Both the position numbers and the translations under genes were made by a program. Below are positions 8,640-17,144 of a stretch of 64,000 nucleotides of DNA, in pieces (the first letter of the stretch is position 1; each line of letters starts with the position of its first letter). Under the pieces are notes generated by a model. It was not told the origin of the DNA, searched no databases, and saw only the letters and a program-made list of their open reading frames with translations. The stretch comes from Pseudoduganella umbonata. Its GTDB lineage: Bacteria > Pseudomonadota > Gammaproteobacteria > Burkholderiales > Burkholderiaceae_D. The stretch lies in assembly GCF_014192225.1 (NCBI RefSeq), contig NZ_JACHXS010000012.1, positions 213,681-277,680 of the forward strand. Direction: 5' to 3'.

Positions 8640-9211
8640 AAGCGGGCCTGAAAGCGGGGCTGAAGGCGCGGCTGGCCGCGTGCATGGCTGCGCTGGCGCT
8701 GGCCGGCTGCGCTTCGGCTCCGCCGGCGCCGGCCCGCCTCGGGCTGAAGCTGCCGCCGGCCGCGCTGGGCCAGTCGATCAGCGTGCAGCAGCACCTGAAG
8801 GTGGAACGCGGCGGCCGTATCGACGACATGGACGTGGCGCTGCAGGTCGAACCGGAAGCGATCGACATGGTTGGCCTGGCGTTCGGCCAGCGTGTGCTGA
8901 CGGTGCGCTACGACGGCAAGGAAGTCAAGGAATGGCGGCACGCGATGCTGCCGCGCCAGGTGCGCGCGGAAGATGTGCTGGAAGACATGCAGTTGACCCT
9001 GTGGCCCGTCGAGGCGGTGGCGAAGGCGCTGCCGCCGGGCTGGCGCATCGCCGAGGAAGGCCGCGGCAAGGGCCTGCTGCGCACGCTCTACCTGAACGAA
9101 GAACCGATCATGCGCATCGACTACAGCGGCAGCCCGCGCTGGAGCGGCACGGTCGTGCTGGAGAACCTGCGGTATAAATACCGGTTGACGATCCAGTTCG
9201 CCGCCGAATAA
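8624..9211 (+). CDS. DUF3261-like lipoprotein of the pigment cluster
   Basis: 195 aa from a GTG at 8624 that overlaps the flavoenzyme by 16 bp. This start is preferred because it supplies a basic n-region and hydrophobic core ending in the lipobox LALAGC; the next ATG (8683) would leave almost no signal peptide. The mature part resembles the DUF3261 lipoproteins found between the exporter and ketosynthase genes of aryl-polyene clusters. The N-terminus carries a short tandem repeat (LKAGLKAGLKARL) from a threefold coding repeat. It probably helps the outer-membrane step beside the LolA-like protein; no enzymatic motif is seen. Confidence 0.7.
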   Translation: MRTELKAGLKAGLKARLAACMAALALAGCASAPPAPARLGLKLPPAALGQSISVQQHLKVERGGRIDDMDVALQVEPEAIDMVGLAFGQRVLTVRYDGKEVKEWRHAMLPRQVRAEDVLEDMQLTLWPVEAVAKALPPGWRIAEEGRGKGLLRTLYLNEEPIMRIDYSGSPRWSGTVVLENLRYKYRLTIQFAAE

Positions 9212-9231
9212 AGCGCCGAATACACAAGTTA

Positions 9232-10896
9232 ATGAATGCAATGAACGTCTACCTGAACGAGTGCGGCATCGTCTGCGCGCTGGGCACCGGCCTCGAAGAG
9301 GTGCGGGCGAACCTGTTCGCCGGCACCTCGGGCGTGCTGCCGACCACGGACTGCTCGCCGGGCCGCGAGCTGCCGCTGGGGCAGGTACGCGCGGCGCTGC
9401 CGTCCATCGACCACCTGCCGGCGGCACAGCGCAGCCGCAACAACGCGCTGGCGCTGGCCGCGCTGGCGCAGATCCGGCCGGCCGTCGATGCGGCCATCGC
9501 GCGGTTCGGCGCGGACCGGGTAGGCGTCATCGTCGGCACCAGCACGTCCGGCATCGCCGAAACGGAAAAGGCGCTGCTGCACCGTGTCGCGCATGGCGAC
9601 CTGGCGCCCGGATTCCATTACGGCCAGCAGGAGATGGGATCGCCGGCCGCGCTGCTGGCCGACGAGCTGGGAGTCGAAGGGCCGGCGTATGTGCATTCGA
9701 GCGCCTGTTCGTCCAGCGCCAAGGCGATGGCCAGCGCCGCCCGGCTGATCCGCATGGGCCTGTGCGACGCGGTGGTGGCGGGTGGCGCCGATTCGCTGTG
9801 CGCCTTCACGGTGGCCGGCTTTTCGGCGCTGGAGTCGGTCAGCGCCGTGCGCTGCAACCCGATGAGCGCCAACCGCAACGGCATCAACATCGGTGAAGGT
9901 GCGGCGCTGTTCCTGCTGACGCGCGAACCGGCGGCCGTGATGCTGGCCGGCTGGGGCGAGTCGTCGGACGGCCACCACATGTCCGCGCCCGATCCGGCCG
10001 GTAACGGCGCGCGCATCGCAATGGCCGACGCGCTGCGGCGCGCCGGCCTGCAGCCGGCCGACATCGACTACATCAACATGCACGGCACCGCCACGCAGCA
10101 GAACGACGCGATGGAATCGACAGTGATCGCCGGGCTGTTCGGCTGCGAAGTGCCGGCCAGTTCCACCAAGCCGTTCACCGGCCATACGCTGGGCGCCGCA
10201 GCGGCGATCGAGGCGGCACTGTGCTGGCTGGCGCTGCAGCCGGAAAACGCCAGGGGCGCCTTGCCGCCGCATTTGTGGGACGGCGCGCCGGACCCCGCGC
10301 TGCCGGCGCTGAACCTGGTGCCCGTGGGCGCCACGCTGGGCCGGCCGCTGCGCCACGTGCTGAGCACCTCGTTCGCGTTCGGCGGGTCGAATGCCGTGCT
10401 GGTGCTGGGACGCGCGGCGCCGCCTGCGCGGCAAGCCGAGGCGGCACTTCCACCGGTCGCCGAGGTGCTGCCGCATTCGGGCTCGATGGTGCTGCTCGAC
10501 CGGCTGGTCAGCGTGGACAACGACGACCTGTGCGCCGAGGTGACGATCCGCCCGGACAGCATGTTCTGCGACGGCGCGGCCGTCGGCGCGTGGGTGGGCA
10601 TCGAATACATGGCGCAGGCGATCGCGGCGCACGCCGGCTGGCTGGCGCGGCGCAACGGCGATCCCGTCAAGGTGGGCTTCCTGCTGGGATCGCGCAAGTA
10701 CGAAGCGGGCGTTCCCGCATTCGCGGTGGGCAGCGTGCTGCGCGTGCACGCCCATCGTGCGCTGCAGGGCGACAACGGCCTGGGCGCGTTCGAATGCCGC
10801 ATCGACGCGGGCGGGAGCACCGTGGCCACGGCTACCGTGACGGTTTACCAGCCCGACAATGTCAACGAGTTTCTTTCAGGTGGAACAGCAGCATGA
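9232..10896 (+). CDS. Beta-ketoacyl-ACP synthase fused to ApeP-type dehydratase
   Basis: 554 aa in two parts. Residues 1-~395 are a ketosynthase with the full Cys-His-His triad: Cys159 (SSACSSSAKA), His284 (NMHGTATQQND) and His318 (KPFTGHTLGAA, with Lys313). Residues ~405-554 form a hotdog dehydratase starting PHSGSMVLLDR (His415), like the ApeP dehydratases of aryl-polyene clusters. These are normally two genes (ApeO and ApeP roles); here the junction is a short Ala/Pro linker. The protein would condense malonyl units and dehydrate the beta-hydroxyacyl intermediate after the ketoreductase encoded next. A 20-bp gap separates it from the upstream gene. Confidence 0.9.
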   Translation: MNAMNVYLNECGIVCALGTGLEEVRANLFAGTSGVLPTTDCSPGRELPLGQVRAALPSIDHLPAAQRSRNNALALAALAQIRPAVDAAIARFGADRVGVIVGTSTSGIAETEKALLHRVAHGDLAPGFHYGQQEMGSPAALLADELGVEGPAYVHSSACSSSAKAMASAARLIRMGLCDAVVAGGADSLCAFTVAGFSALESVSAVRCNPMSANRNGINIGEGAALFLLTREPAAVMLAGWGESSDGHHMSAPDPAGNGARIAMADALRRAGLQPADIDYINMHGTATQQNDAMESTVIAGLFGCEVPASSTKPFTGHTLGAAAAIEAALCWLALQPENARGALPPHLWDGAPDPALPALNLVPVGATLGRPLRHVLSTSFAFGGSNAVLVLGRAAPPARQAEAALPPVAEVLPHSGSMVLLDRLVSVDNDDLCAEVTIRPDSMFCDGAAVGAWVGIEYMAQAIAAHAGWLARRNGDPVKVGFLLGSRKYEAGVPAFAVGSVLRVHAHRALQGDNGLGAFECRIDAGGSTVATATVTVYQPDNVNEFLSGGTAA

Positions 10897-11666
10897 GTAC
10901 CGAACATTTTAACGACAAGCCCACGGGCAAGGGCCTGAGCGTGCTGGTGACGGGATCGTCGCGCGGCATCGGAAAGGCCATCGCGCTGCGCCTGGCACGC
11001 GACGGTTACGACGTCGTACTGCATTGCCGCAGCGGACGCGCCGAGGCCGACGCGGTCGCGGCAGAGATCGCCGGCATGGGGCCGGGTTTGCGTAACCCTG
11101 TGCGCGTGCTGCAGTTCGACGTGAGCGACCGCGCCGCCACGGCCGCGGCGCTGGAAGCGGATATCGCCGAACACGGCTGCTACTACGGCGTCGTCGCCAA
11201 TGCCGGCATCGCGCGCGACAATGCCTTCCCGGCGATGTCGGGCGAGGACTGGGATCTCGTGCTCCGCACCAACCTGGACGGGTTCTACAACGTGCTGAAC
11301 CCGTTGGTGATGCCGCTGGTGCAGCGCCGCAAGCCGGGCCGCATCGTCACGCTGGCTTCCGTGTCCGGCCTGGTCGGCAACCGCGGGCAGGTCAACTACA
11401 GTGCCGCGAAGGCGGGCATCATCGGCGCGACCAAGGCGCTGGCGCTGGAACTGGCCAAGCGGGCGATCACGGTCAACTGCGTGGCGCCCGGCCTGATCGA
11501 CACCGACATGACGAGCGAGGTGCCGATGGACGAGGTGCTGAAGATGATCCCGGCGCGCCGCGTCGGCAAGCCGGAAGAGGTGGCCGCCGCCGTCAGCTTC
11601 CTGATGGCCGAGGATGCCGGCTACGTCACCCGGCAGGTAATTTCCGTCAACGGTGGCCTGGCATGA
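10893..11666 (+). CDS. 3-oxoacyl-ACP reductase (FabG/ApeQ-like SDR)
   Basis: 257 aa, starting at the ATGA overlap with the ketosynthase-dehydratase stop. A classical short-chain dehydrogenase: nucleotide motif TGSSRGIG (residues 20-27), NAGIARDN, catalytic Ser156 (LASVSG), Tyr169 and Lys173 (YSAAKAG), and the C-terminal PGLIDTDM loop. It should reduce the beta-keto group of polyene intermediates with NADPH. It sits between the two ketosynthases in the order of the ApeOPQR block, and the frame continues straight into the next ATG (4-bp overlap). Confidence 0.92.
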   Translation: MSTEHFNDKPTGKGLSVLVTGSSRGIGKAIALRLARDGYDVVLHCRSGRAEADAVAAEIAGMGPGLRNPVRVLQFDVSDRAATAAALEADIAEHGCYYGVVANAGIARDNAFPAMSGEDWDLVLRTNLDGFYNVLNPLVMPLVQRRKPGRIVTLASVSGLVGNRGQVNYSAAKAGIIGATKALALELAKRAITVNCVAPGLIDTDMTSEVPMDEVLKMIPARRVGKPEEVAAAVSFLMAEDAGYVTRQVISVNGGLA

Positions 11667-12889
11667 ACCGCCGCGTCGTCGTCACCGGCATGGCCGGGAT
11701 CAGCCCGATCGGCAATGACTGGGCCGCGGTGCGCCAGCGCCTGGGCGAGTACCGCAACGCGATCGTGCGGATGGAGGAATGGGCCAACTACGAAGGCCTG
11801 AACACCAACCTCGGCGCGCCTGCCGCGCCGTTCGAGCTCACCGCGCGCTACAACCGCAAGACCACGCGCAGCATGGGCCGGGTGGCGCTGATGGCCACCC
11901 GCGCCAGCGAACTGGCCTTGCAGGACGCGGGACTGCTCGACCATCCGCTGCTGACCTCCGGCCGCATGGGCGTGTCGTTCGGTTCCTCGGCCGGCACGCC
12001 CAGCGCGATCGGCGACTTCGGCCGCATGATGGAAGACCGCACCACCAAGGGCATTAACGCCACCACGTACATCAAGATGATGGCGCATACTGCGCCGGTC
12101 AACATCGGCGTGTTCTTCGGCATGACCGGGCGGGTGTACACCACCTCGTCGGCCTGCACTTCCGGCAGCCAGGGCATCGGCTATGCGTATGAAGCGATCA
12201 AGAGCGGCGCGCAGACGGCGATGCTGGCCGGCGGCGCCGAGGAACTCGACGCCACCGAGGCGGCCGTGTTCGACACGCTGTTCGCCACCAGCACGCGCAA
12301 CGATGCGCCGCACACGTCGCCGCGCCCGTTCGACGCGCAGCGCGACGGCCTGGTGATCGGCGAGGGCGCCGGCGCGCTGGTGCTGGAAGAACGCGAACAC
12401 GCGCTGGCGCGCGGCGCCACCATCCACGCCGAACTGGTGGGCTTCGGCACCAACAGCGACGGCGTGCACGTGACGCAGCCGAACGCGGCGACGATGAAGA
12501 CGGCGATGCTGCTGGCGCTCGAGGATGCCGGCCTGGAAGCGTCGGCGATCGGCTACATCAATGCCCACGGCACCGGCACCGCGCAGGGCGACGTGGCCGA
12601 ATCGCACGCCACGCAGCAGGTGTTCGGCAGCGCCGTGCCGATCAGTTCCCTGAAAAGCTACATGGGCCACACGCTGGGCGCCTGCGGCGCGCTGGAAGCC
12701 TGGATCAGCATCGAGATGATGCGCGAGGGCTGGTTCGCGCCCACCATCAACCTCGATGCGGTGGATCCGCAATGCGCGCCGCTCGACTACATCGCCGGCG
12801 CCGGCCGCGCGCTGCAGTGCGAATACGTCATGTCGAACAATTTCGCATTCGGCGGCATCAATACCTCCCTCATCTTCAAACGCGTCTAG
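11663..12889 (+). CDS. Beta-ketoacyl-ACP synthase II-type (FabF/ApeR-like)
   Basis: 408 aa, the usual FabF length. The triad is complete: Cys165 in SSACTSGSQ, His302 in NAHGTGTAQGD and His336 in KSYMGHTLGA. Because the Cys is intact this is a condensing enzyme and not a chain-length factor. It is the last ketosynthase of the KS-DH / KR / KS block (ApeR role). The ATG at 11663 overlaps the reductase stop, so the three genes are translationally coupled. After its stop there is a 34-bp gap with an SD (AAGGAAG) for the small exported protein. Confidence 0.92.
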   Translation: MNRRVVVTGMAGISPIGNDWAAVRQRLGEYRNAIVRMEEWANYEGLNTNLGAPAAPFELTARYNRKTTRSMGRVALMATRASELALQDAGLLDHPLLTSGRMGVSFGSSAGTPSAIGDFGRMMEDRTTKGINATTYIKMMAHTAPVNIGVFFGMTGRVYTTSSACTSGSQGIGYAYEAIKSGAQTAMLAGGAEELDATEAAVFDTLFATSTRNDAPHTSPRPFDAQRDGLVIGEGAGALVLEEREHALARGATIHAELVGFGTNSDGVHVTQPNAATMKTAMLLALEDAGLEASAIGYINAHGTGTAQGDVAESHATQQVFGSAVPISSLKSYMGHTLGACGALEAWISIEMMREGWFAPTINLDAVDPQCAPLDYIAGAGRALQCEYVMSNNFAFGGINTSLIFKRV

Positions 12890-12923
12890 AAACCAGTTTA
12901 TCCACCACAGCAAAGGAAGAAAA

Positions 12924-13370
12924 ATGAAAAAAGCGATGTTGACGTTGGTCCTGTCGGCTTCGGCCACCGCTGCCTCCGTGCCGGCCGTCGCGGCCGACCG
13001 CGTGATGATGGTTCCGATCGAGAATGCGATGAACGTGAACGACGCGAAAGGGCGCCTGGGCGATACGGTGCAGTTCTACTTCGGCGACCAGAAAACGCCG
13101 AAAGTGGCGTCGAAGATCACGTCCGACAGCACCAGCCAGAAGACCAACAGCGTCGGCAAGTCGCCCGAGGAAGCGTGCAACTGGGCCTTCCTGTCCGCCA
13201 TGCTGGCGCTGAAGAAGAAGGCCGAGTCGGTGGGCGCCGATGCGGTGGTCAATATCGTCAGCAACTACAAGCACAAGGAAATGTCGAGCCAGACGGAATT
13301 CGAATGCCATGACGGCAACATCGTCAGCGGCGTCGCCTTCAAGGCCGATTTCGTCAAGCTGGCCAAGTAA
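12924..13370 (+). CDS. Small exported protein of pigment clusters (often mislabelled excinuclease)
   Basis: 148 aa with a clean Sec signal peptide ending ...VPAVAADR and no lipobox. The mature domain contains EACNWAFLSAMLALKKKAES and GADAVVNIVSNYKHKEMSS, a pattern like the YbjQ/RcsF-type small alpha-beta folds in which two Cys (EEACNW and EFECHD) may pair. Databases carry this family as excinuclease ATPase subunit, but it has no ATPase motif and is periplasmic, so that name is wrong. It occurs at the end of aryl-polyene-type clusters. Function unknown. The start at 12924 follows the SD AAGGAAG. Confidence 0.65.
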   Translation: MKKAMLTLVLSASATAASVPAVAADRVMMVPIENAMNVNDAKGRLGDTVQFYFGDQKTPKVASKITSDSTSQKTNSVGKSPEEACNWAFLSAMLALKKKAESVGADAVVNIVSNYKHKEMSSQTEFECHDGNIVSGVAFKADFVKLAK

Positions 13371-13371
13371 G

Positions 13372-13968
13372 GTGCCGGCGGCCGCGCACGTCTGGCTCGC
13401 CCGTATCGACGGGCTGGACGACGCGCGGCTGGCGTCGTACTCGGCATGGCTGGGCGCGGGCGAACGCGAACGCAGCTTCGTGCGCGAAGGGCGCCGGCGC
13501 CAGTTCGTCGCGGCGCGCGCGCTGCTCAGGATCGCCATCGGTGCGCTGCTCGATGTTCCACCGCGGTCGGTGGAACTGGGCGGGGCGCCGGGGCGGGCGC
13601 CCTGGCTCCTGGCGCCGGCCGTGGCGTTGCCGGGGCTGTCGGTGTCGCACAGCGGCCCGTGGGTTTCCTGCGCGCTGAGTGCGGGTACCGCGCTCGGGCT
13701 GGATATCGAAATGAAGGATGCCGCGCGCGATATCGCTGCGCTGGCGGAGCAGGCGTTCGACGCGGCCACCTGTGCGCGGCTCGCGGCACTGCCCGACGGC
13801 GCGCGGGTCGATGCGTTCTATGGCGCGTGGAGCGCGCAGGAAGCCGCCATCAAGCTGGGCGTGGCGGCGTGCGGCACGTATGCGCTGCCGCACGGGGAAT
13901 TGTCGGTGGTGGTGTGCAGTGGGGAACCGTTGGCGGCGATGCCGCGGGTGAGTGTCGTGGACTTGTGA
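13372..13968 (+). CDS. 4'-phosphopantetheinyl transferase (Sfp/AcpT-like)
   Basis: 198 aa from a GTG one base after the preceding stop, so it is probably translationally coupled. The family motifs are clear: GLDIEMKDAARD (the Mg-binding D-x-E) and WSAQEAAIKLG (the W-x3-E-x3-K signature), preceded by SVSHSG. It would transfer the phosphopantetheine arm from CoA to the acyl carrier proteins encoded left of the window. It closes the pigment operon; a palindrome-rich convergent gap follows. Confidence 0.88.
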   Translation: MPAAAHVWLARIDGLDDARLASYSAWLGAGERERSFVREGRRRQFVAARALLRIAIGALLDVPPRSVELGGAPGRAPWLLAPAVALPGLSVSHSGPWVSCALSAGTALGLDIEMKDAARDIAALAEQAFDAATCARLAALPDGARVDAFYGAWSAQEAAIKLGVAACGTYALPHGELSVVVCSGEPLAAMPRVSVVDL

Positions 13969-13984
13969 AGCATCCGTTGACCCT

Positions 13985-14075
13985 GGTGTCGGACACCTTC
14001 AGGTGTCGGACACCGGTTTTCAGCAGCGTTCCCGCAGAAACCGGTGTCCGACACCATAAAACGATGTCCGACACC
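13985..14075. repeat. Cluster of four GGTGTCNGACACC-type palindromes
   Basis: Copies lie at 13985-13997, 14002-14014, 14043-14055 and 14063-14075 (the last with one change at its first base). Copies 2 and 3 extend into AACCGGTGTC flanks that pair across ~18 bp, so 14002-14055 could fold as a long hairpin. It sits in the convergent gap between the pigment operon and the deacetylase gene. Related single motifs occur near 27680, 52529 and 53601. Function unknown. Confidence 0.8.
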
Positions 14076-14107
14076 AGGCGGCACGATGCATCCGGCACCC
14101 GGAAAAC

Positions 14108-15055
14108 CTACTGCCACAGCCAGTTCCAGAACCCCGGCAGCCGTGGATGTTCGTCGGCGCTCTTGACGGTGCTGGCCAGCGCGGCGCGCTCGAGCGCGTC
14201 GCGCTCGTCATAGAACGGCTTGCCGGCGACAGGGATGTCGAGTTCGCGCGCGACGTCGACCAGGATGCGCAGGTAGACCTCGAGGTTGCGCGCCGTGTAG
14301 CCGTTCACGTCGTGGAAGGTGACGACGACCGGCGTATGGCCGTCCACCGTATGCATGGTGCCGGCGGCCCAGCGCTTGCGCGTCTCGGCCAGCATGGCGA
14401 GCATGTTGGACCGCTTGTGCCAGCTGAAGTTGACGCCCCAGATCTTGCCGTCGTTGGCGTTCAGGTCCGTCAGCAGCATGTGCAGGCCGTGGCGGTGGTA
14501 GCTGTCCAGCGTGGCGGCGTCGTAGGCCCAGAACGGCGGGCGCACCAGCAGCGGAGTGCTGCCGGTCAGCGTGCGCAGGTCGTCGACACCGCGGCGCAGC
14601 GATGCGTCGCGTTCGGCCGTGTCCATGAAGCGGTGGTTCGCATGCGTGGCGGTGGCCGAGTGCAGTGCCACGACGTGGCCGGCCTCGTGCTCGCGCCGGA
14701 TCAGCGCGCGGCCGGTGTCGGTACCGCCGCCGTGCCAGTGGCGCGTCTGCGTGAAAAACACGGCCTTGATGCCCGGCTGCACGGCGTTGTGGGCCAGCGT
14801 GTCGAGCACGCGCACGGTGGGATTGTCGCCGTTCGAGCCGCTCGGGCCATCGTCGAAGCTGAGCAGGAAGCGGATCGGCGCCGGTGCGGCTGTTTCAAGC
14901 GGCGTGGCAGCCGGTACCAACGGGGCGGGACACAGTGGCGGGGGCGCAGTGGGCGACTCGTCCTGCGCCGCGTGGGCAAAGTGGGCAAAGTGGGCAAAGT
15001 GGGCAACGGCGGCAAGGATGAAACAGAGCAGTGGACGGGTCGGCACGATCGGCAC
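14108..15055 (-). CDS. NodB-type polysaccharide deacetylase, exported
   Basis: 315 aa from a GTG at 15055; no better in-frame ATG precedes the signal sequence. The N-terminus is a signal peptide (LLCFILAAVAHFAH) that contains a triple HFA repeat encoded by three tandem 9-bp units (near 14970-15003). The catalytic domain has SFDDGPSG (metal/base Asp-Asp) and HSATATHANH (the H-x4-H metal ligands), then RPPFWAYD, as in family 4 carbohydrate esterases. The substrate (peptidoglycan, poly-GlcNAc or other) cannot be told. It is convergent with the pigment operon and divergent from the methyltransferase gene. Confidence 0.85.
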   Translation of the reverse strand: MPIVPTRPLLCFILAAVAHFAHFAHFAHAAQDESPTAPPPLCPAPLVPAATPLETAAPAPIRFLLSFDDGPSGSNGDNPTVRVLDTLAHNAVQPGIKAVFFTQTRHWHGGGTDTGRALIRREHEAGHVVALHSATATHANHRFMDTAERDASLRRGVDDLRTLTGSTPLLVRPPFWAYDAATLDSYHRHGLHMLLTDLNANDGKIWGVNFSWHKRSNMLAMLAETRKRWAAGTMHTVDGHTPVVVTFHDVNGYTARNLEVYLRILVDVARELDIPVAGKPFYDERDALERAALASTVKSADEHPRLPGFWNWLWQ

Positions 15056-15136
15056 GTTGGTGGCTTCGGATGAAAACGGGCTGCATTATAGATTGGTCAT
15101 CGCGGGCCCGCCCGCACCAAAGTATAGGAAAAATGT

Positions 15137-15871
15137 ATGAATGTTCAGCCACAGGGAATGCAGCCGGCGGTGCAGGCGCCCGCCGAACCGCACGTGCCGG
15201 AAACGGAGTTCGGCAAATGGTTCCTGCGCACCGAAACGTGGACGGTGCACGTGCTGGAGCGGGCGCTCGCGGACCTCGACCGCCTGATGCCGCCCGGCCG
15301 CAAGAGCTTCGATGTGGTGGCCGACGTGGGTTGCGGCTACGGCCGTTCGCTGCCGAAGCTGCACGAGCGCTTCGCGCCGAAGCGGCTGATCGGCATGGAC
15401 ATCGATCCGGAAATGATCGAGGCATCCGGCAAGGAGGTGGCGCAGCATGGCATCGCCGCAGAATTCGTCTGCTGCTCCAGCTCAAACATCGCCTTGCCGG
15501 ATGACTCGGTGGACCTGCTGTTCTGCCACCAGACCTTCCACCACCTGATCGACCAGGAGCGCGCGATCGCGGAATTCTTCCGCGTGCTCAAACCTGGCGG
15601 CGTGCTGCTGTTCGCGGAATCGACGCGGCGCTACATCCATTCGTGGATCATCCGGCTGCTGTTCCGCCACCCGATGGACGTGCAGAAGACCGCGCCCGAG
15701 TATCTCGCCATGGTGCGCGGCGCCGGCTTCGACGTGCCGGACAGCGCCGTGTCCTACCCGTTCCTGTGGTGGAGCCGCGAGGACCTGGGTATTCTGGAGC
15801 GGGTATTCCGCATCAAGCCGCGCGCCGTGCGCGAGGAAACGCTGATCAACCTGGTGGGGCGCAAGCCTTAG
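15137..15871 (+). CDS. Class I SAM-dependent methyltransferase
   Basis: 244 aa. SAM-binding motif I reads VVADVGCGYGRS (~residues 60-71), followed by the acidic GMDIDPEMI and motif post-I/II PDDSVDLLFCHQTFHHL; RVLKPGGVLLFAE is the typical motif III. This is the Methyltransf_11 type used on small molecules and quinones. It is monocistronic, with an AT-rich leader (TATAGGAAAAATG). It may tailor the nearby pigment, but it is separated from the cluster by an opposite-strand gene, so the link is only positional. Confidence 0.8.
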   Translation: MNVQPQGMQPAVQAPAEPHVPETEFGKWFLRTETWTVHVLERALADLDRLMPPGRKSFDVVADVGCGYGRSLPKLHERFAPKRLIGMDIDPEMIEASGKEVAQHGIAAEFVCCSSSNIALPDDSVDLLFCHQTFHHLIDQERAIAEFFRVLKPGGVLLFAESTRRYIHSWIIRLLFRHPMDVQKTAPEYLAMVRGAGFDVPDSAVSYPFLWWSREDLGILERVFRIKPRAVREETLINLVGRKP

Positions 15872-16177
15872 ACGCTAACTGACGAGGGTGCCGCGGCGCG
15901 TGCAGCGGTGAACGCAGCTTTTCGATCGGCAGCGGCAGCGATTGCGAGGGCAATGGCGCCGGTACGCGCATCGCGATCGTCTGCCGCTTGGATAATCCGC
16001 CTTGATGAACCAGGTTCCGGGGCTGTATTGGCGCCGAGCTTGGTCGCTAATTACTAGCACAGCGATACCTCCGAAAATCTCTCCAATCCTAACCAACTCT
16101 GAAAATTATATTGATGCAATTTTTATTGTTAAACAGTAATATGCGCAGCTTATTATTTCAGTCTTTGGATTATTTTG
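15872..16177. other. Intergenic region with AT-rich 3' part
   Basis: 306 bp without a convincing gene. The first ~200 bp have ordinary base composition and no open frame with family features. The last ~90 bp (16085-16177) are strikingly AT-rich for this window (TTTTTATTGTTAAACAGTAA) and are likely to contain the promoter of the lipoprotein operon. No terminator was recognised. Confidence 0.4.
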
Positions 16178-17143
16178 ATGAGCAAGCATTTAGGCGTTGC
16201 AGGAGTTGCTCTCCTGTTGAGCGCGTGCGCAACAACGTCGACGCCACCGGTCGCCGTTGATGCGCCTGTTTCCCGGATACAGCAGATCGAAGCACAAAAG
16301 GCTGCGGCGCTTCCCCAACAGAAAATCTTCAAGCGCAAGATCGCGATCGGGCGGTTTTCCAATGAAACGCGCTACGGCCGCTCGCTGCTGACCGACGCCA
16401 ATGCCGATCCGCTTGGCAAGCAGGCATCCGACATGCTGGCAAGTCGGCTCGTGGGGTCGAATCGATTCCTGGTGTTCGAGCGCCAGGATCTGGGCAGGAT
16501 CGCCGACGAACAGAAGCGCACTGGTGCATCCGCTGCAGACCTGATCGGTGTCGATGCACTGGTACTTGGCTCAGTCACGGAATTCGGTCGCAGCACCACC
16601 GGCAAGGCTGGCTTCCTCAGTTCGACCAAGGTGCAAACCGCCAGGGCGAAGGTTGAAATACGCCTGGCCGACGCACGGACCGGACACATCTTCTTTACCG
16701 CCAGCGGCACGGGCGAAGCGAATACCGAGTCCGGCGAGATCGCAGGTTATGGTAGCCGCGCAGACTACGATGCCACGTTGAACGACCGCGCGATCGGCGC
16801 CGCCATTTCCGACGTGTTGACTTCGCTGATGAACAAGCTGGAAGAGCGCCGCTGGCGTACCGATATCCTGAAGAGCGACGGCCGGCAGGTATTCATGTCG
16901 GGCGGTTCCAGGCAGGGCATCCGGTCGGGCGATACGTTTGCCGTGATGCGTGAAGGCGAAAAAGTCAAGAGCGGGCAAACCGGTTTTGAGATTGCATTGC
17001 CTGCCACCGCGGTTGGCACAGTGCGCGTGGTTTCTCTCTTTGGCGATGCCGAGAGTAACGAAGGCGCGGTCGCGGAGCTGGTCAGTGGAACGCTGCCGAC
17101 AAGCGGCACGAACGGCTATTTCATTACCGAAGCGGGGAAATGA
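16178..17143 (+). CDS. CsgG/HfaB-family lipoprotein
   Basis: 321 aa. ATG at 16178 is chosen over the TTG one codon upstream. The signal peptide ends in the lipobox LLLSAC. Residues ~45-200 show the CsgG pattern: KIAIGRFSNETRYG, ASDMLASRLVGSNRFLVFERQDLGRIADEQ and GVDALVLGSVTEFG. CsgG proteins are outer-membrane lipoproteins that can form secretion pores in curli systems; this family member occurs with DUF4810 and DUF799 lipoproteins, without curli subunits. The C-terminal ~90 residues resemble a small beta domain (SRQGIRSGDTFAVMREGE). First gene of a four-lipoprotein operon. Confidence 0.85.
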   Translation: MSKHLGVAGVALLLSACATTSTPPVAVDAPVSRIQQIEAQKAAALPQQKIFKRKIAIGRFSNETRYGRSLLTDANADPLGKQASDMLASRLVGSNRFLVFERQDLGRIADEQKRTGASAADLIGVDALVLGSVTEFGRSTTGKAGFLSSTKVQTARAKVEIRLADARTGHIFFTASGTGEANTESGEIAGYGSRADYDATLNDRAIGAAISDVLTSLMNKLEERRWRTDILKSDGRQVFMSGGSRQGIRSGDTFAVMREGEKVKSGQTGFEIALPATAVGTVRVVSLFGDAESNEGAVAELVSGTLPTSGTNGYFITEAGK

Positions 17144-17144
17144 C

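Noticed and set aside
12924..13370. Excinuclease ATPase subunit
   Set aside because: A 148-aa signal-peptide protein without Walker motifs cannot be UvrA-like; the name is a database carry-over.
13985..14075. Possible CRISPR array
   Set aside because: The units are 13-bp palindromes with irregular 4-28 bp spacing and mixed orientation, with no cas genes.
14147..15073. Plus-strand 308-codon frame opposite the deacetylase
   Set aside because: The NodB motifs are on the minus strand; the opposite frame is a codon-bias shadow.
15875..16096. Minus-strand 73-codon frame in the gap before the CsgG-family gene
   Set aside because: Arg/Cys-rich translation without a signal, RBS or domain; judged non-coding.
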